Shown here in pieces: positions 28,113 to 37,410 of a stretch of DNA of 64,000 bases (positions are counted from its first letter, which is position 1; each line of letters begins with the position of its first letter). The notes below the pieces were generated by a model. It was given only the letters and a program-made list of their open reading frames with translations, made no database searches and was not told the DNA's origin. This DNA is from Porticoccus sp963974675 (GTDB lineage: Bacteria; Pseudomonadota; Gammaproteobacteria; Pseudomonadales; Porticoccaceae). The stretch lies in the NCBI GenBank assembly GCA_963974675.1, contig CAXBDQ010000010.1:1-64000 (forward strand), read 5' to 3'. Position numbers and translations under genes: made by a program.

Positions 28113-29284
28113 TGACAGATTGCAGTAACCCTTTTGAGAATTTCGACGCTAGTCGGGTGCCTTCTCCCTGTTTTGTGGTGGATGAGGTGGCGGTTGAGCG
28201 CAACTTGAAAATCCTTAACCGGGTGCAGGAACAAAGTGGTGCCAAAGTGTTGGCTGCCCTAAAAGCATTTTCCATGTGGAGTTTATCGCCGCTGGTCTCA
28301 AAGTATCTTTCCGGTACCTGTGCCAGTGGATTGTATGAAGCGCGGTTAGGTCGAGAAGAATACGGCGGTGAAGTCCATGTATTTTCTGCGGCTTATACGG
28401 AATCTGATTTGCGGGAAATTCTTGAGATTGCCAACCACGTGGTGTTCAACTCCTTCAGCCAGTGGCAACGGTTTCAGCCTTTATTGAAAGCTGCTAAGAG
28501 TGCACGAACTCAGTTGCAATATGGGCTTCGGATAAACCCGCAGCATTCCGAAGGGGATGTGGCTATCTATGATCCCTGCGCGCCCTGTTCTCGATTGGGC
28601 ATTCTACTGAGTCAGTTTGAAGGGCAATCCCTAGAGGGTATTACAGGGCTGCATTTTCATACCCTGTGTGAGCAGGATGTGGAGCCGCTAAAGCGGACGC
28701 TTGCAGCAGTAGAAGCCCAGTTCGGTGATGTGTTGCATCAAATGGAGTGGGTGAATTTTGGTGGCGGCCACCATATTACCCGACCCGATTATCAGGTAGA
28801 TGAGCTGATTGATCTGGTTAAGGTTTTTAGCCAGAAATATAACGTACAGGTGTTTCTGGAGCCAGGCGAAGCGGTGGCTATTCATACCGGTGTCCTGGTG
28901 TCGGAGGTATTGGATCTGACGTGGAATGATATGAACCTAGCTATTCTCGATACGTCTGCCACTTGCCATATGCCCGACACTTTAGAAATGCCTTATCGCG
29001 CCGATATTTTGGATGCTGGTTTGCCAGAGCAGCATTCGCACACGTACCGTTTGGGTGGAATGACTTGTCTTGCTGGTGATGTGATTGGCGACTACAGTTT
29101 TAGTCAGCCCCTTGAAATAGGCCAGCGATTGATCTTTGATGATATGGGCCATTACACCATGGTGAAGACCACCACCTTTAATGGTATCAATCTGCCCTCT
29201 ATTGCCATTTGGAATTCGGAAAACGATGAGCTTCGTATGGTAAAAGAGTTTGGGTATGAAGATTTCAAGCAACGTTTGAGTTGA
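28112..29284 (+). CDS. nspC: Carboxynorspermidine/carboxyspermidine decarboxylase
   Basis: NspC removes the carboxyl group from carboxyspermidine or carboxynorspermidine to give spermidine or norspermidine. The PLP lysine is in VLAALKAFSMWSL; the phosphate and substrate sites are seen in LHFHTLCEQDVEPL, WVNFGGGHHITR, FLEPGEAVAI and CHMPDTLEMPYR. The 390-residue length is standard. It overlaps the dehydrogenase gene by one base and is followed by speB after 19 bases. Together with its partner it replaces the SpeD/SpeE route, which needs decarboxylated S-adenosylmethionine. Confidence 0.94.
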
Positions 29285-29303
29285 GAATTGTGAGAATGAG
29301 GCT

Positions 29304-30179
29304 ATGAGTGATCTGGCAATGGACCAATACCCACACTTTCTCGGCTCAGAAATTGAACAGGGCAATCCCTCGACGTCATTATTTCATGTGATCCCGGTGC
29401 CTTATGAGCGCACCGTGAGCTATGGCGGTGGTACCGCCAAAGGCCCCTCGGCGATTCTCGATGCTTCCTGGCAACTGGAAATCTGGGATGGCAAAAGCAC
29501 CCCTTGTGAGCTGGGAATTTATACCCACGAAGTCGTTGATTGTGAGGGCGAGGAAGCGACGGTGATTGAACGCATTGCCGCGGTAACGAAAGAAATTCTT
29601 ACTATGGGTAAAATGCCCGTAGCCATCGGTGGTGAACATACTGTTACCGGCGGAGTAGTGAAAGGTTTGTTGGATGCGGGTATTACTGATTTTGGTGTGG
29701 TGCAGATTGACGCCCATGCAGATTTGCGCGATGCCTACGAGGGAAACCCCTTAAGCCATGCTTCGGTCATGAAGCGGGTGGTGGATTTGGGTATTCCTCT
29801 GTACCAGTTGGGTATCCGTGCCTTCTGCAAAGAGGAAATGGCTGTCCGAGAAAAACATGGGGTACTTTTTCAGGATGCCGATCAACTGGTTCCTGACAAT
29901 ATCACCGAGATTATCCTGCCCGGTGACTTTCCGAAAAAAGTCTTTTTTACCTTGGATATCGACGGTATGGATCCGTCAGTCTTTCCTTCCACAGGAACGC
30001 CGGTTCCCGGTGGCCTGGGTTGGTATCAAACTCTGAGCCTGTTTGAGTCGGTGGCTCGTCAGCGCGAGATTATCGGTTTTGATTTAATGGAGTTTGCGCC
30101 GATTCAGGGCTTCCATGCTTATGAGTTTGCTGCGGCACAGCTAATCTACAAGATGATGGGGATTGTTCAGCGAAACTAA
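29304..30179 (+). CDS. speB: Agmatinase
   Basis: SpeB hydrolyses agmatine to putrescine and urea, taking the product of SpeA. It belongs to the ureohydrolase family with a two-manganese centre: the metal ligands are in AIGGEHTVTGG, VQIDAHADLRD and TLDIDGMDPS. Length is 291 residues. It is the fourth gene of the operon speA-dehydrogenase-nspC-speB, so the cluster contains a full route from arginine and aspartate semialdehyde to spermidine. It converges with ubiD; the 100-base gap has no strong terminator by eye. Confidence 0.94.
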   Translation: MSDLAMDQYPHFLGSEIEQGNPSTSLFHVIPVPYERTVSYGGGTAKGPSAILDASWQLEIWDGKSTPCELGIYTHEVVDCEGEEATVIERIAAVTKEILTMGKMPVAIGGEHTVTGGVVKGLLDAGITDFGVVQIDAHADLRDAYEGNPLSHASVMKRVVDLGIPLYQLGIRAFCKEEMAVREKHGVLFQDADQLVPDNITEIILPGDFPKKVFFTLDIDGMDPSVFPSTGTPVPGGLGWYQTLSLFESVARQREIIGFDLMEFAPIQGFHAYEFAAAQLIYKMMGIVQRN

Positions 30180-30280
30180 AATTGTGCTTTTTCCGCGATT
30201 GTTGTGCTTTCTGGCACTCACGAAAAAATCACAACTTTTAGAAGTCCCTATTTAGTTTGGGTGACAAATTATCGTGGTTT

Positions 30281-31756
30281 TTAGTTATCTATACCCAATG
30301 ATTCCCAAAGCCCATCAATTTTATCTTTCACGGCTGCATCCATTTCAATCGGCTCGCCCCATTCCCGGTTGGTTTCACCGGGGAATTTATTGGTGGCGTC
30401 AAAGCCAATTTTTGATCCCAGACCGGAAACTGGTGAGGCAAAGTCTAGATAGTCGATGGGGGTGTTCTCAATTATCACCGTGTCCCGTTTTGGGTCCATT
30501 CGGGTGGTGATGGCCCAGATGACATCGTTCCAATCACGGGCATTGATATCGTCGTCGGTGACAATCACAAACTTGGTGTACATAAACTGACGGAGGAAAG
30601 ACCACACCCCCATCATTACCCGTTTGGCGTGACCGGGATATTGCTTTTTCATGGTCACCACTGCCATGCGATAGGAGCAGCCTTCGGGGGGCAGGTAAAA
30701 ATCAGTAATTTCTGGGAACTGTTTTTGCAATATGGGCACAAATACTTCGTTCAGTGCCACACCCAAAATTGCTGGTTCATCTGGTGGTCTGCCAGTATAA
30801 GTACTGTGATAAATTGGGTCTTTGCGGTGGGTGATTCGCTCCACGGTAAAGACTGGGAACTGATCCACCTCATTGTAGTAACCGGTGTGGTCTCCGAATG
30901 GCCCTTCGTCGGCCAGTTCACCTGGGTAAATAAAACCTTCCAAAATAAATTCAGCAGTCGCGGGCACCTGCAAATCACTGCCCAGGCATTGCACCACTTT
31001 GGTTTTTTCGCCGCGCAATAATCCGGCAAAAGCGTATTCCGATAGGCTGTCCGGCACTGGTGTTACTGCCCCCAAAATCGTGGCCGGATCTGCACCCAGT
31101 GCCACAGCAATGGGAAATGGCTTGCCGGGATGGGCTAATTGCCAATCACGAAAATCCAAAGCTCCACCGCGGTGAGACAGCCAGCGCATAATCAGTTTGT
31201 TTTTACCGATCACTTGCTGGCGGTAAATGCCGAGATTCTGACGTTCTTTTTCCGGCCCGCGAGTGATCACCAGCGGCCAGGTAATTAACGGCCCTGCGTC
31301 TCCGGGCCAGCAGGTTTGAATGGGTAGCTTGCCTAGATCAACTGCATCACCTTCAATAATAACCGTCTGGCATGGTGCTTTTTTTACCACTTTGGCGGGC
31401 ATATTCAGAATGGGTTTGAACTGATGGCGCTTTTCCCACAGGTCTATCATCCCTTTGGGTGGTTCGGGTTCTTTCAAAAAAGCCAGTAATTCTCCCACTT
31501 CGCGCATGGCCGACAGGCTTTCTTGTCCCATTCCCATAGCAACTCGCTCGGGGGTGCCAAACAGATTGCCCAGTACCGGAATATCAAATCCCTTGGGGTT
31601 TTCAAATAACAGCGCAGGACCACCCGCGCGAAGCGTGCGATCACAGATTTCCGTCATTTCTAGGTAGGGATCAACTTCCACGGTGATGCGCTTTAATTCA
31701 CCGCGCTGTTCTAGGAAATCAATAAATTCCCGTAGGTCAGAATATTTGATGGTCAT
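30281..31756 (-). CDS. ubiD: 4-hydroxy-3-polyprenylbenzoate decarboxylase UbiD
   Basis: UbiD decarboxylates 4-hydroxy-3-polyprenylbenzoate in ubiquinone synthesis, using prenylated FMN made by UbiX. The 491-residue protein opens with YSDLREFIDFLEQRGELKRI, has IYRQQVIGKNKLIMRWLSHR and the conserved GPFGDHTGYYNE, which carries catalytic acidic and substrate-contact residues. The ATG at 31756 is the only reasonable start. It stands alone on the minus strand between speB and the K+ channel gene. The coq7 gene for a later step lies at 42 kb. Confidence 0.95.
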   Translation of the reverse strand: MTIKYSDLREFIDFLEQRGELKRITVEVDPYLEMTEICDRTLRAGGPALLFENPKGFDIPVLGNLFGTPERVAMGMGQESLSAMREVGELLAFLKEPEPPKGMIDLWEKRHQFKPILNMPAKVVKKAPCQTVIIEGDAVDLGKLPIQTCWPGDAGPLITWPLVITRGPEKERQNLGIYRQQVIGKNKLIMRWLSHRGGALDFRDWQLAHPGKPFPIAVALGADPATILGAVTPVPDSLSEYAFAGLLRGEKTKVVQCLGSDLQVPATAEFILEGFIYPGELADEGPFGDHTGYYNEVDQFPVFTVERITHRKDPIYHSTYTGRPPDEPAILGVALNEVFVPILQKQFPEITDFYLPPEGCSYRMAVVTMKKQYPGHAKRVMMGVWSFLRQFMYTKFVIVTDDDINARDWNDVIWAITTRMDPKRDTVIIENTPIDYLDFASPVSGLGSKIGFDATNKFPGETNREWGEPIEMDAAVKDKIDGLWESLGIDN

Positions 31757-31970
31757 ATTGGGTCAGGGCCAGAGGTGTTTGTGTGCAAAGTGTTACGGCA
31801 ATGGCTTGGGATTGCAACAGTCTCTCAGTGATCTATCGAATGAGATATACATTGACTGATTGATTTAGAAAGGTATGGCGTTATGATCAGGGTGAGAAAG
31901 GGGTCGGTGACAGCTGATACTTAATTCTGCTACCACTTTTTTCTAACAACTTAAGAAAGGGAGTTACCTT

Positions 31971-32417
31971 TTGAATAGCTTAGCCTCAGTATTTATTTTT
32001 AACGGCGTTGTTGTCGGTATTGCGGTGTTAGTGCATTACGAGGCAATGTATCGCTTGGCTATGTTGTTGCCCTCCCTTCGAATTCCTCCCCGTTCTCGGG
32101 TTTTAGTGGGTGTGGCCGGAGCATTTTTGGCACATATAGTCGAAGTCTGGATATTTGCCGTGAGTTATTACCTGATGCTGCGGTGGGATGCGGGAAGTCA
32201 ACTGAGGGGGAACTTTGATGGTTCGTTATTGGATTGCAGTTATTTCTCCTTTGCTAACTACACGTCGCTGGGCTATGGCGATATTGAGCCATTTGGTTCT
32301 GTCCGTTTTTTGTGTGGGCTGGAAGGACTCACAGGGTTGATTTTAATTGCTTGGACCGCTTCTTTTCTGTATATCGAGATGCGGAAATTTTGGGTAACGG
32401 GTCATTCTGGAATATGA
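31971..32417 (+). CDS. Two-transmembrane K+ channel-like protein
   Basis: The 148-residue membrane protein has an N-terminal hydrophobic segment (residues 3-25), a second near 40-70, and a C-terminal segment near 118-138 after a pore loop that reads FANYTSLGYGDIEPFG. TSLGYGD is a K+ selectivity filter signature, so a small ion-channel-family protein is likely. It probably starts at the TTG at 31971, which has GGGAG eight bases upstream. Its stop overlaps the start of the next gene (ATGA), so the two are translated together. No cytoplasmic gating domain is visible. Confidence 0.75.
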   Translation: MNSLASVFIFNGVVVGIAVLVHYEAMYRLAMLLPSLRIPPRSRVLVGVAGAFLAHIVEVWIFAVSYYLMLRWDAGSQLRGNFDGSLLDCSYFSFANYTSLGYGDIEPFGSVRFLCGLEGLTGLILIAWTASFLYIEMRKFWVTGHSGI

Positions 32418-32842
32418 GACTCTGGTCACTTCATCCCAGCTATTTGGATGCCAAAGGGCTCGTGGCATTGTGGCGTGAAGCGTTGCTGGCACAGGCGGTG
32501 CTTTCCGGAAAGACTAAAGGCTATTTGAACCACCCGCAGTTGATCAGGTTCAAGGCCTGTCGTGATCCTTTAGCCAGCTTCTCCACTTATTTGTGGGCAG
32601 TGGCTGCGGAGGCAGATAAGCGAAACTATTGTTTTGATGTGACGAAAATTCAGTCTCCCCACGGGCGGCATAAAATACGTTTGACCCAGGGACAGCTGGA
32701 GTTTGAGATGCAGCATTTACTTAGAAAATTAGAGCGCCGAGACATGAAGCGCTTTGACCTTTTTCAGCGGGACACAGAGATTAAACCGCATCCAATGTTT
32801 ACAGTTCTACCCGGTGAAATTGCCGTATGGGAGAGACCGTAA
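32414..32842 (+). CDS. Pyrimidine dimer DNA glycosylase family protein
   Basis: The protein of 142 residues begins MRLWSLHPSYLDAKGLVALW and continues REALLAQAVLSGKTKGYLNH, the typical start of the bacterial Pyr_excise family related to phage T4 endonuclease V, which cuts the glycosyl bond at UV-induced pyrimidine dimers. I chose the ATG at 32414 for this N-terminus; it overlaps the channel gene stop. Activity is inferred from family only, and many bacterial members are uncharacterised. The pairing with a K+ channel gene is unexplained. Confidence 0.7.
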   Translation: MRLWSLHPSYLDAKGLVALWREALLAQAVLSGKTKGYLNHPQLIRFKACRDPLASFSTYLWAVAAEADKRNYCFDVTKIQSPHGRHKIRLTQGQLEFEMQHLLRKLERRDMKRFDLFQRDTEIKPHPMFTVLPGEIAVWERP

Positions 32843-32866
32843 GCCCTGTCTTCTGTTCGAGTACCC

Positions 32867-33724
32867 TTATTCAAACACAATGGTTTTGTTTCCGTGCAGT
32901 AACACGCGATCTTCGAGGTGATAGCGCAATCCTCTGGCCAGTACATTTTTTTCCACATCTTTGCCTTTGCGTACCAAATCGGGAATGCTGTCGTGATGAC
33001 TGATGCGTACCACATCCTGTTCAATAATTGGCCCGGCATCCAGTTCATCGGTGACATAGTGGCAGGTCGCACCAATCAATTTAACACCGCGTTCTGCGGC
33101 TTGGTGGTAGGGGCGAGCGCCGACAAAAGCGGGGAGAAAGCTGTGGTGAATGTTAATGATTTTTCCGGAATATTTTCCGCATAAGTCGGGAGGCAAAATT
33201 TGCATATAGCGAGCGAGCACGATGACATCGGCTTTGCTATCGTTAATTAATTTTTCAACCGTGGCAAAGTGAGCTGCTTTGTTTTCAGGATCAGCCGGGG
33301 TGTGGTGGTAGTTAATATTGTGCCAAGAGACATAGCTTTGTAAATCATTGTGATTGGATATCACACAGGGAATATCAAACTTCATTTCGTCGCTGCGCCA
33401 ACGATAGAGCAGGTCAGATAAGCAGTGCGATTGTTTGCTGGCCATAAGCACTACACGCTTGGGTACGCTGGTGTCGGTCAATTGCCACTGCATCTCGAAT
33501 TTGTCTGCTAGTGGTTGAAAGCGGGCTTTGAGTTCGTCAGAGCCATAAGGTAGCGAATCCGCTTCCATCACCTGGCGCATAAAAAACCAGTTAGTTTCCG
33601 GGTCGCGGTAGTAGTTGGCTTCAGTTAATAGGCCGCCTTCTTTTGCAAGAAATGAGCTGACAGCGGCGACAAGACCAATGCGGTCTGGGCAAGAGATAAT
33701 TAAGCGATAGCTATGGGAGCTCAT
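32867..33724 (-). CDS. purU: Formyltetrahydrofolate deformylase
   Basis: PurU hydrolyses 10-formyltetrahydrofolate to formate and tetrahydrofolate, balancing one-carbon pools and supplying formate for purine synthesis. The N-terminal ACT domain starts YRLIISCPDRIGLVAAVSSF; the C-terminal formyltransferase-like domain carries LARYMQILPPDLCGKYSGK, IINIHHSFLPAFVGARPYHQ and the Asp in TDELDAGPIIEQDV. I chose the ATG at 33724, giving 285 residues as in the family. The ATG at 33766 would add 14 residues of poor fit. It converges with the glycosylase gene. Confidence 0.94.
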   Translation of the reverse strand: MSSHSYRLIISCPDRIGLVAAVSSFLAKEGGLLTEANYYRDPETNWFFMRQVMEADSLPYGSDELKARFQPLADKFEMQWQLTDTSVPKRVVLMASKQSHCLSDLLYRWRSDEMKFDIPCVISNHNDLQSYVSWHNINYHHTPADPENKAAHFATVEKLINDSKADVIVLARYMQILPPDLCGKYSGKIINIHHSFLPAFVGARPYHQAAERGVKLIGATCHYVTDELDAGPIIEQDVVRISHHDSIPDLVRKGKDVEKNVLARGLRYHLEDRVLLHGNKTIVFE

Positions 33725-33899
33725 GAGCGGAGATACCTTTCCTTTGGAAAACAAACTGTCGCACATTTGTAGACGAATTTCATTAAGTATGCATATCTGG
33801 AAGGGCCGTTGTTATGGCTTAAGTCGTTGGAGGGTGAAGTTTGTTTTGTATACTTTGTTTGGGTAAGTAGGTTGGCGGGGAAAGCAGGGATAATGAACG

Positions 33900-34353
33900 A
33901 TGGTCTTTTGTAGAAGCTCTGTGATGATCATGTTGCTCTTGGGGTGGTTTACCCAAGCGGTTTATGCAGAGATTTACAAGTGGGAGGATAAGTCAGAAAA
34001 CCCCCATTTCAGCGATGAAAAGCCTGACAAAGACCGGCCGGAACAGGTGAAAGTTCAGGTGAATAGTATTGAAGCGGTTAGTGTTTCTGCTAGCGGTTTT
34101 CTAAAGGCAGGAGAGCATCACCAGGTGGTTATGTATAGTGCGGCTTGGTGTAGTTACTGTAGAAAAGCCCGCAATTATTTTTGGCAGCAAGGCATACCCT
34201 TTAAAGAATATGATATCGAAGCCTCTCGTAAAGGACGTTAACGGCACGGGAGTCCCGATTATTTTAGTGAGTCAAAAACGGATGCAGGGGTTTCGGGCGG
34301 CGCGTTTCCAAGCCCTTTATCATCAAGTGAATCGCGATAAAAGCGATCAATGA
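33900..34353 (+). pseudogene. Frameshifted DUF4124/glutaredoxin-like exported protein
   Basis: The first part is a signal peptide (to about VYAEIYKWED), a DUF4124 region with HFSDEKPD, and the start of a glutaredoxin domain with the CxxC motif AAWCSYCRKAR. The frame stops at 34241 just after YDIEASRKGR. The rest of the glutaredoxin fold, NGTGVPIILVSQKRMQGFRA, continues in another frame to a stop at 34353. A few residues usually found between these parts also seem to be missing, so a small deletion rather than one miscalled base is likely. If intact it would be a periplasmic thiol-disulfide protein. Confidence 0.7.
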
Positions 34354-34440
34354 AGCAACATTGCAGCATGCCGCGTTCTACGTCATAGTACGCTGCAATT
34401 GGGCTTTTAAAGCATAACTGATTTTAGAAAGTGAATATCC

Positions 34441-35109
34441 ATGACTGATTTTTTGATAGCGCCCTCCATTCTTTCTGCCGATTTTGCACGTTTGGGTGAG
34501 GAGGTAGATGCCGTTCTCAATGCCGGTGCTGATGTGGTGCATTTTGATGTGATGGATAATCATTATGTCCCCAATCTGACCATTGGGCCGATGGTTTGTA
34601 AGGCGTTGCGTGATTATGGCGTCACGGCTCCGATTGATGTGCATCTTATGGTGGAGCCTGTGGATCAGTTGATTGGCAGCTTTGCTGATGTCGGTGCGAG
34701 CTGGATAACCTTTCATCCTGAGGCCTCCCGACATGTGGATCGTTCATTGCAATTGATTCGTGATGCGGGTTGTAAAAGTGGCTTGGTGTTGAACCCGGCG
34801 GTGGGTTTGGAGCAAGTAAAGTATGTGCTCGATAAGGTAGATATGATTTTGCTGATGTCAGTAAACCCTGGTTTTGGCGGGCAGAAATTTATTCCGGCGA
34901 CATTGGATAAATTGCGCGAAGTGCGCACCTTGATTGATGAGCGTGGTTTGGATATTCGCCTAGAAATTGATGGTGGTGTCACCGTTAATAACATTCGTGA
35001 AATTGCGGAGGCTGGTGCTGATACTTTTGTGGCGGGTTCCGCTATTTATGGTGCCGAAAATTATTCTCAAGCCATTGGTGCTATGCGGGCTGAGTTGGCC
35101 AAGGTTTAA
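34441..35109 (+). CDS. rpe: Ribulose-phosphate 3-epimerase
   Basis: Rpe interconverts ribulose 5-phosphate and xylulose 5-phosphate in the pentose phosphate pathway. The 222-residue TIM barrel has IAPSILSADFARLGEEV, the metal-site VVHFDVMDNHYVPNLTIGP, DVHLMVEP, LMSVNPGFGGQKFIP and EIDGGVTVNNI, all diagnostic. The start ATG at 34441 matches the family N-terminus. In Pseudomonas rpe is followed by gph and then trpE; here gph is missing and the trp leader follows directly. Confidence 0.96.
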   Translation: MTDFLIAPSILSADFARLGEEVDAVLNAGADVVHFDVMDNHYVPNLTIGPMVCKALRDYGVTAPIDVHLMVEPVDQLIGSFADVGASWITFHPEASRHVDRSLQLIRDAGCKSGLVLNPAVGLEQVKYVLDKVDMILLMSVNPGFGGQKFIPATLDKLREVRTLIDERGLDIRLEIDGGVTVNNIREIAEAGADTFVAGSAIYGAENYSQAIGAMRAELAKV

Positions 35110-35179
35110 CCTGATTTTGCTGACTTTTCAGCGTCGAATGAATGAATTAGAATGCCTCCTCAAGTTTTTGGAGACACCC

Positions 35180-35245
35180 GTGATTTTCACTCAGTGCCAC
35201 GATCTTTATTCTGCTCAACTTACCTGGCGATGGCGTAGTCAGTGA
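35180..35245 (+). CDS. trpL: trp operon leader peptide
   Basis: A 21-residue reading frame begins with GTG at 35180 and has GGAG six bases upstream. It ends LTWRWRSQ followed by TGA at 35243-35245, with Trp codons at 35225-35227 and 35231-35233 separated by a single Arg codon. Tandem Trp codons near the end of a short frame about 100 bases before trpE are the mark of transcription attenuation by ribosome stalling. The pattern, position and ribosome binding site are read directly; function is inferred from the known trp attenuators. Confidence 0.75.
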   Translation: MIFTQCHDLYSAQLTWRWRSQ

Positions 35246-35249
35246 CCTT

Positions 35250-35336
35250 GGTGTGTGTGCTCCAAAATTTGGCAGCTCGTACGCACCCCTCTTCTCTATC
35301 TGTTATCTGATCATTCTGCGCGGGTATGCGCAAGGG
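35250..35336 (+). promoter_or_regulatory. Putative trp attenuator hairpins
   Basis: GGTGTGTGT (35250-35258) can pair with GTACGCACC (35279-35287), with two G-U pairs, and a nested CCAAA/TTTGG lies in its loop; a pyrimidine-rich run follows. A second hairpin, TGCGC (35317-35321) / GCGCA (35328-35332), directly borders the AAGGG ribosome binding site of trpE. The exact competing structures need folding software; the arrangement fits attenuation or control of trpE initiation. Confidence 0.45.
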
Positions 35337-35343
35337 AATAACC

Positions 35344-36810
35344 ATGACCCCTGAACAATTTGCCGAGTTGGCTGAGCAAAATTACAATCGAATTCCGGTT
35401 ATGCGTGAGGTGTTGGCAGACCTCGAAACGCCATTATCCTGTTACCTGAAGCTGGCCCGCGGGCCCTATTCTTATTTATTTGAGTCTGTACAAGGCGGAG
35501 AAAAGTGGGGGCGTTACTCCTTGATCGGCCTGCCTTCAAGTACCGTTCTTAAGGTTTTCGGTGATCAGCTTTTGATTGAAAAAAATGGTGAGGTGTTGGT
35601 ATCTCGTACTACCGCTGATCCTTTGAAAGATGTTGAAGACTTTCACGCTGAATACAAAATGCCGGAGTTGCCGCAGTTGCCTCGTTTTACCGGCGGTTTA
35701 GTGGGTTATTTTGGCTACGATACAGTACGTTATGTGGAACCGAGACTAAAAGGGTCTGTGCCTAAAGATGATTTGGGTAATCCTGATATTTTATTGATGG
35801 CGTCTGATGAAGTGGTCATCTTTGATAATCTCATGGGTAAGCTGATTTTTGTGGTCCATGGGGATGCTGCTGATCCTAATGCATGGAGTAAAGCCCAGAG
35901 CAGGTTGGATGAGCTTGGGGCCAAGTTGAAGCATTCGTTACCGGACCTTCCTCCCGTAAATCTGGAAGGCGGTGGGCTGGATGAGTCAGCATTTGTCTCG
36001 AGCTTTGGTGAAGAAAACTACAAAGCTGCTGTCGATAAGATAAAAGACTACATACTTGCCGGTGATGTCATGCAAGTGGTTCCCTCCCAGCGGATGTCCA
36101 TGGATTTTGATGTTGAGCCGTTGAATTTGTATCGGGCGCTTCGTTGTCTTAATCCATCACCCTATATGTATTTTCTGGATTTGGATGATTTTCATATTGC
36201 GGGTTCTTCTCCCGAAATTCTGGCGCGGTTGGAAGATGGTGAAGTCACGGTCAGGCCTATCGCCGGAACTCGCCGTCGCGGTCATACCCCTGAAGAGGAT
36301 AAAGCCCTCGAAGAAGATATGATGAGCGACCCTAAGGAAATCGCAGAGCACTTGATGCTGATTGATTTGGGCAGAAATGATGCCGGGCGAGTGTCTCAAA
36401 TAGGCACGGTGGAAGTGACCGAGCAGATGGTGGTAGAACGTTATTCCCATGTGATGCACATTACCTCTAATGTGACTGGCCAAGTGAACCCAGGCACAAG
36501 TGCCATTGATGTTCTGCGTGCTACATTACCTGCGGGCACATTAAGCGGTGCGCCAAAAATTCGGGCCATGGAAATTATCGATGAGCTGGAACCGGTCAAG
36601 CGGGGTGTTTATGGCGGTGCTGTCGGCTATATCGGCTGGAATGGCAACATGGACACGGCCATTGCTATACGGACTGCAGTGATCAAAAACGGCAAGCTTT
36701 ATGTTCAGGCGGGAGCTGGCATCGTGGCCGATTCTGTGCCGGAACTAGAGTGGAAAGAAACCATGAATAAAGCCCGCGCGATTTTTCGTGCTGCGGACCT
36801 AGTGGTCTAA
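35344..36810 (+). CDS. trpE: Anthranilate synthase component I
   Basis: TrpE makes anthranilate from chorismate using ammonia delivered by TrpG. The protein has the N-terminal regulatory part (PLSCYLKLARGPYSYLFESV, with the Leu/Ser region that binds feedback tryptophan) and the catalytic part with GDVMQVVPSQRM, RPIAGTRRRG, LIDLGRNDAGRVS, TLPAGTLSGAPKIRAMEII and QAGAGIVADS. I chose the ATG at 35344, which has AAGGG seven bases upstream, over 35326. Length is 488 residues. trpG follows after 12 bases. Confidence 0.96.
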   Translation: MTPEQFAELAEQNYNRIPVMREVLADLETPLSCYLKLARGPYSYLFESVQGGEKWGRYSLIGLPSSTVLKVFGDQLLIEKNGEVLVSRTTADPLKDVEDFHAEYKMPELPQLPRFTGGLVGYFGYDTVRYVEPRLKGSVPKDDLGNPDILLMASDEVVIFDNLMGKLIFVVHGDAADPNAWSKAQSRLDELGAKLKHSLPDLPPVNLEGGGLDESAFVSSFGEENYKAAVDKIKDYILAGDVMQVVPSQRMSMDFDVEPLNLYRALRCLNPSPYMYFLDLDDFHIAGSSPEILARLEDGEVTVRPIAGTRRRGHTPEEDKALEEDMMSDPKEIAEHLMLIDLGRNDAGRVSQIGTVEVTEQMVVERYSHVMHITSNVTGQVNPGTSAIDVLRATLPAGTLSGAPKIRAMEIIDELEPVKRGVYGGAVGYIGWNGNMDTAIAIRTAVIKNGKLYVQAGAGIVADSVPELEWKETMNKARAIFRAADLVV

Positions 36811-36822
36811 GGAGTTCTCACC

Positions 36823-37401
36823 ATGATATTAATGATTGATAATTACGACTCCTTTACCTACAACGTGGTGCAGTACCTCGGAGAATTAAAGGCAGATGTG
36901 CAGGTTGTTCGTAATGACGAAATTACCCTGGATGAAGTGGCAGCACTTGCCCCGGAGAAAATCGTGATCTCACCGGGGCCCTGTACGCCGAATGAAGCCG
37001 GTATTTCAGTCGCAACCATTGAGCGTTTTGCCGGAAAAATTCCTATTCTGGGGATCTGCCTGGGGCATCAAAGCATTGGCCAGGCCTTTGGTGGCAAGGT
37101 GGTGCGAGCCAGAGAAGTAATGCACGGGAAAACCTCACCCATTTATCACAATAATACCGGTGTATTTCGCAACTTACCCAATCCCTTTGAAGCTACTCGT
37201 TATCATTCGCTGGTTGTTGAGCGTGAAAGCCTGCCGGATTGCTTGGAGCTGACGGCATGGACTCAAACTGAATCCGGTGAAATTGATGAAGTTATGGGTT
37301 TTCGTCATCGTGAATTATCGGTAGAGGGAGTTCAGTTTCACCCGGAATCGATTCTCACCGAGAACGGACACGACCTGCTCGAAAACTTTTTGAAAAGCTG
37401 A
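36823..37401 (+). CDS. trpG: Anthranilate synthase component II (glutamine amidotransferase)
   Basis: TrpG hydrolyses glutamine and passes ammonia to TrpE; in many bacteria the same protein also serves PabB in folate synthesis. It is a class I amidotransferase: the nucleophile Cys is in ILGICLGHQSIGQAFGG and the His-Glu pair in VQFHPESILT. The oxyanion region ISPGPCTPNEAG is present. The 192-residue length and the start at 36823 are standard. It sits in the order trpE-trpG-trpD-trpC, with 9 bases before trpD. Confidence 0.96.
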   Translation: MILMIDNYDSFTYNVVQYLGELKADVQVVRNDEITLDEVAALAPEKIVISPGPCTPNEAGISVATIERFAGKIPILGICLGHQSIGQAFGGKVVRAREVMHGKTSPIYHNNTGVFRNLPNPFEATRYHSLVVERESLPDCLELTAWTQTESGEIDEVMGFRHRELSVEGVQFHPESILTENGHDLLENFLKS

Positions 37402-37410
37402 AGGCCAATC

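Noticed and set aside
34967..35245. 92-codon frame running from rpe into the trp leader
   Set aside because: Most of it is out of frame inside rpe. Only its last 21 codons, with their own ribosome binding site and Trp codons, make sense as the leader peptide.
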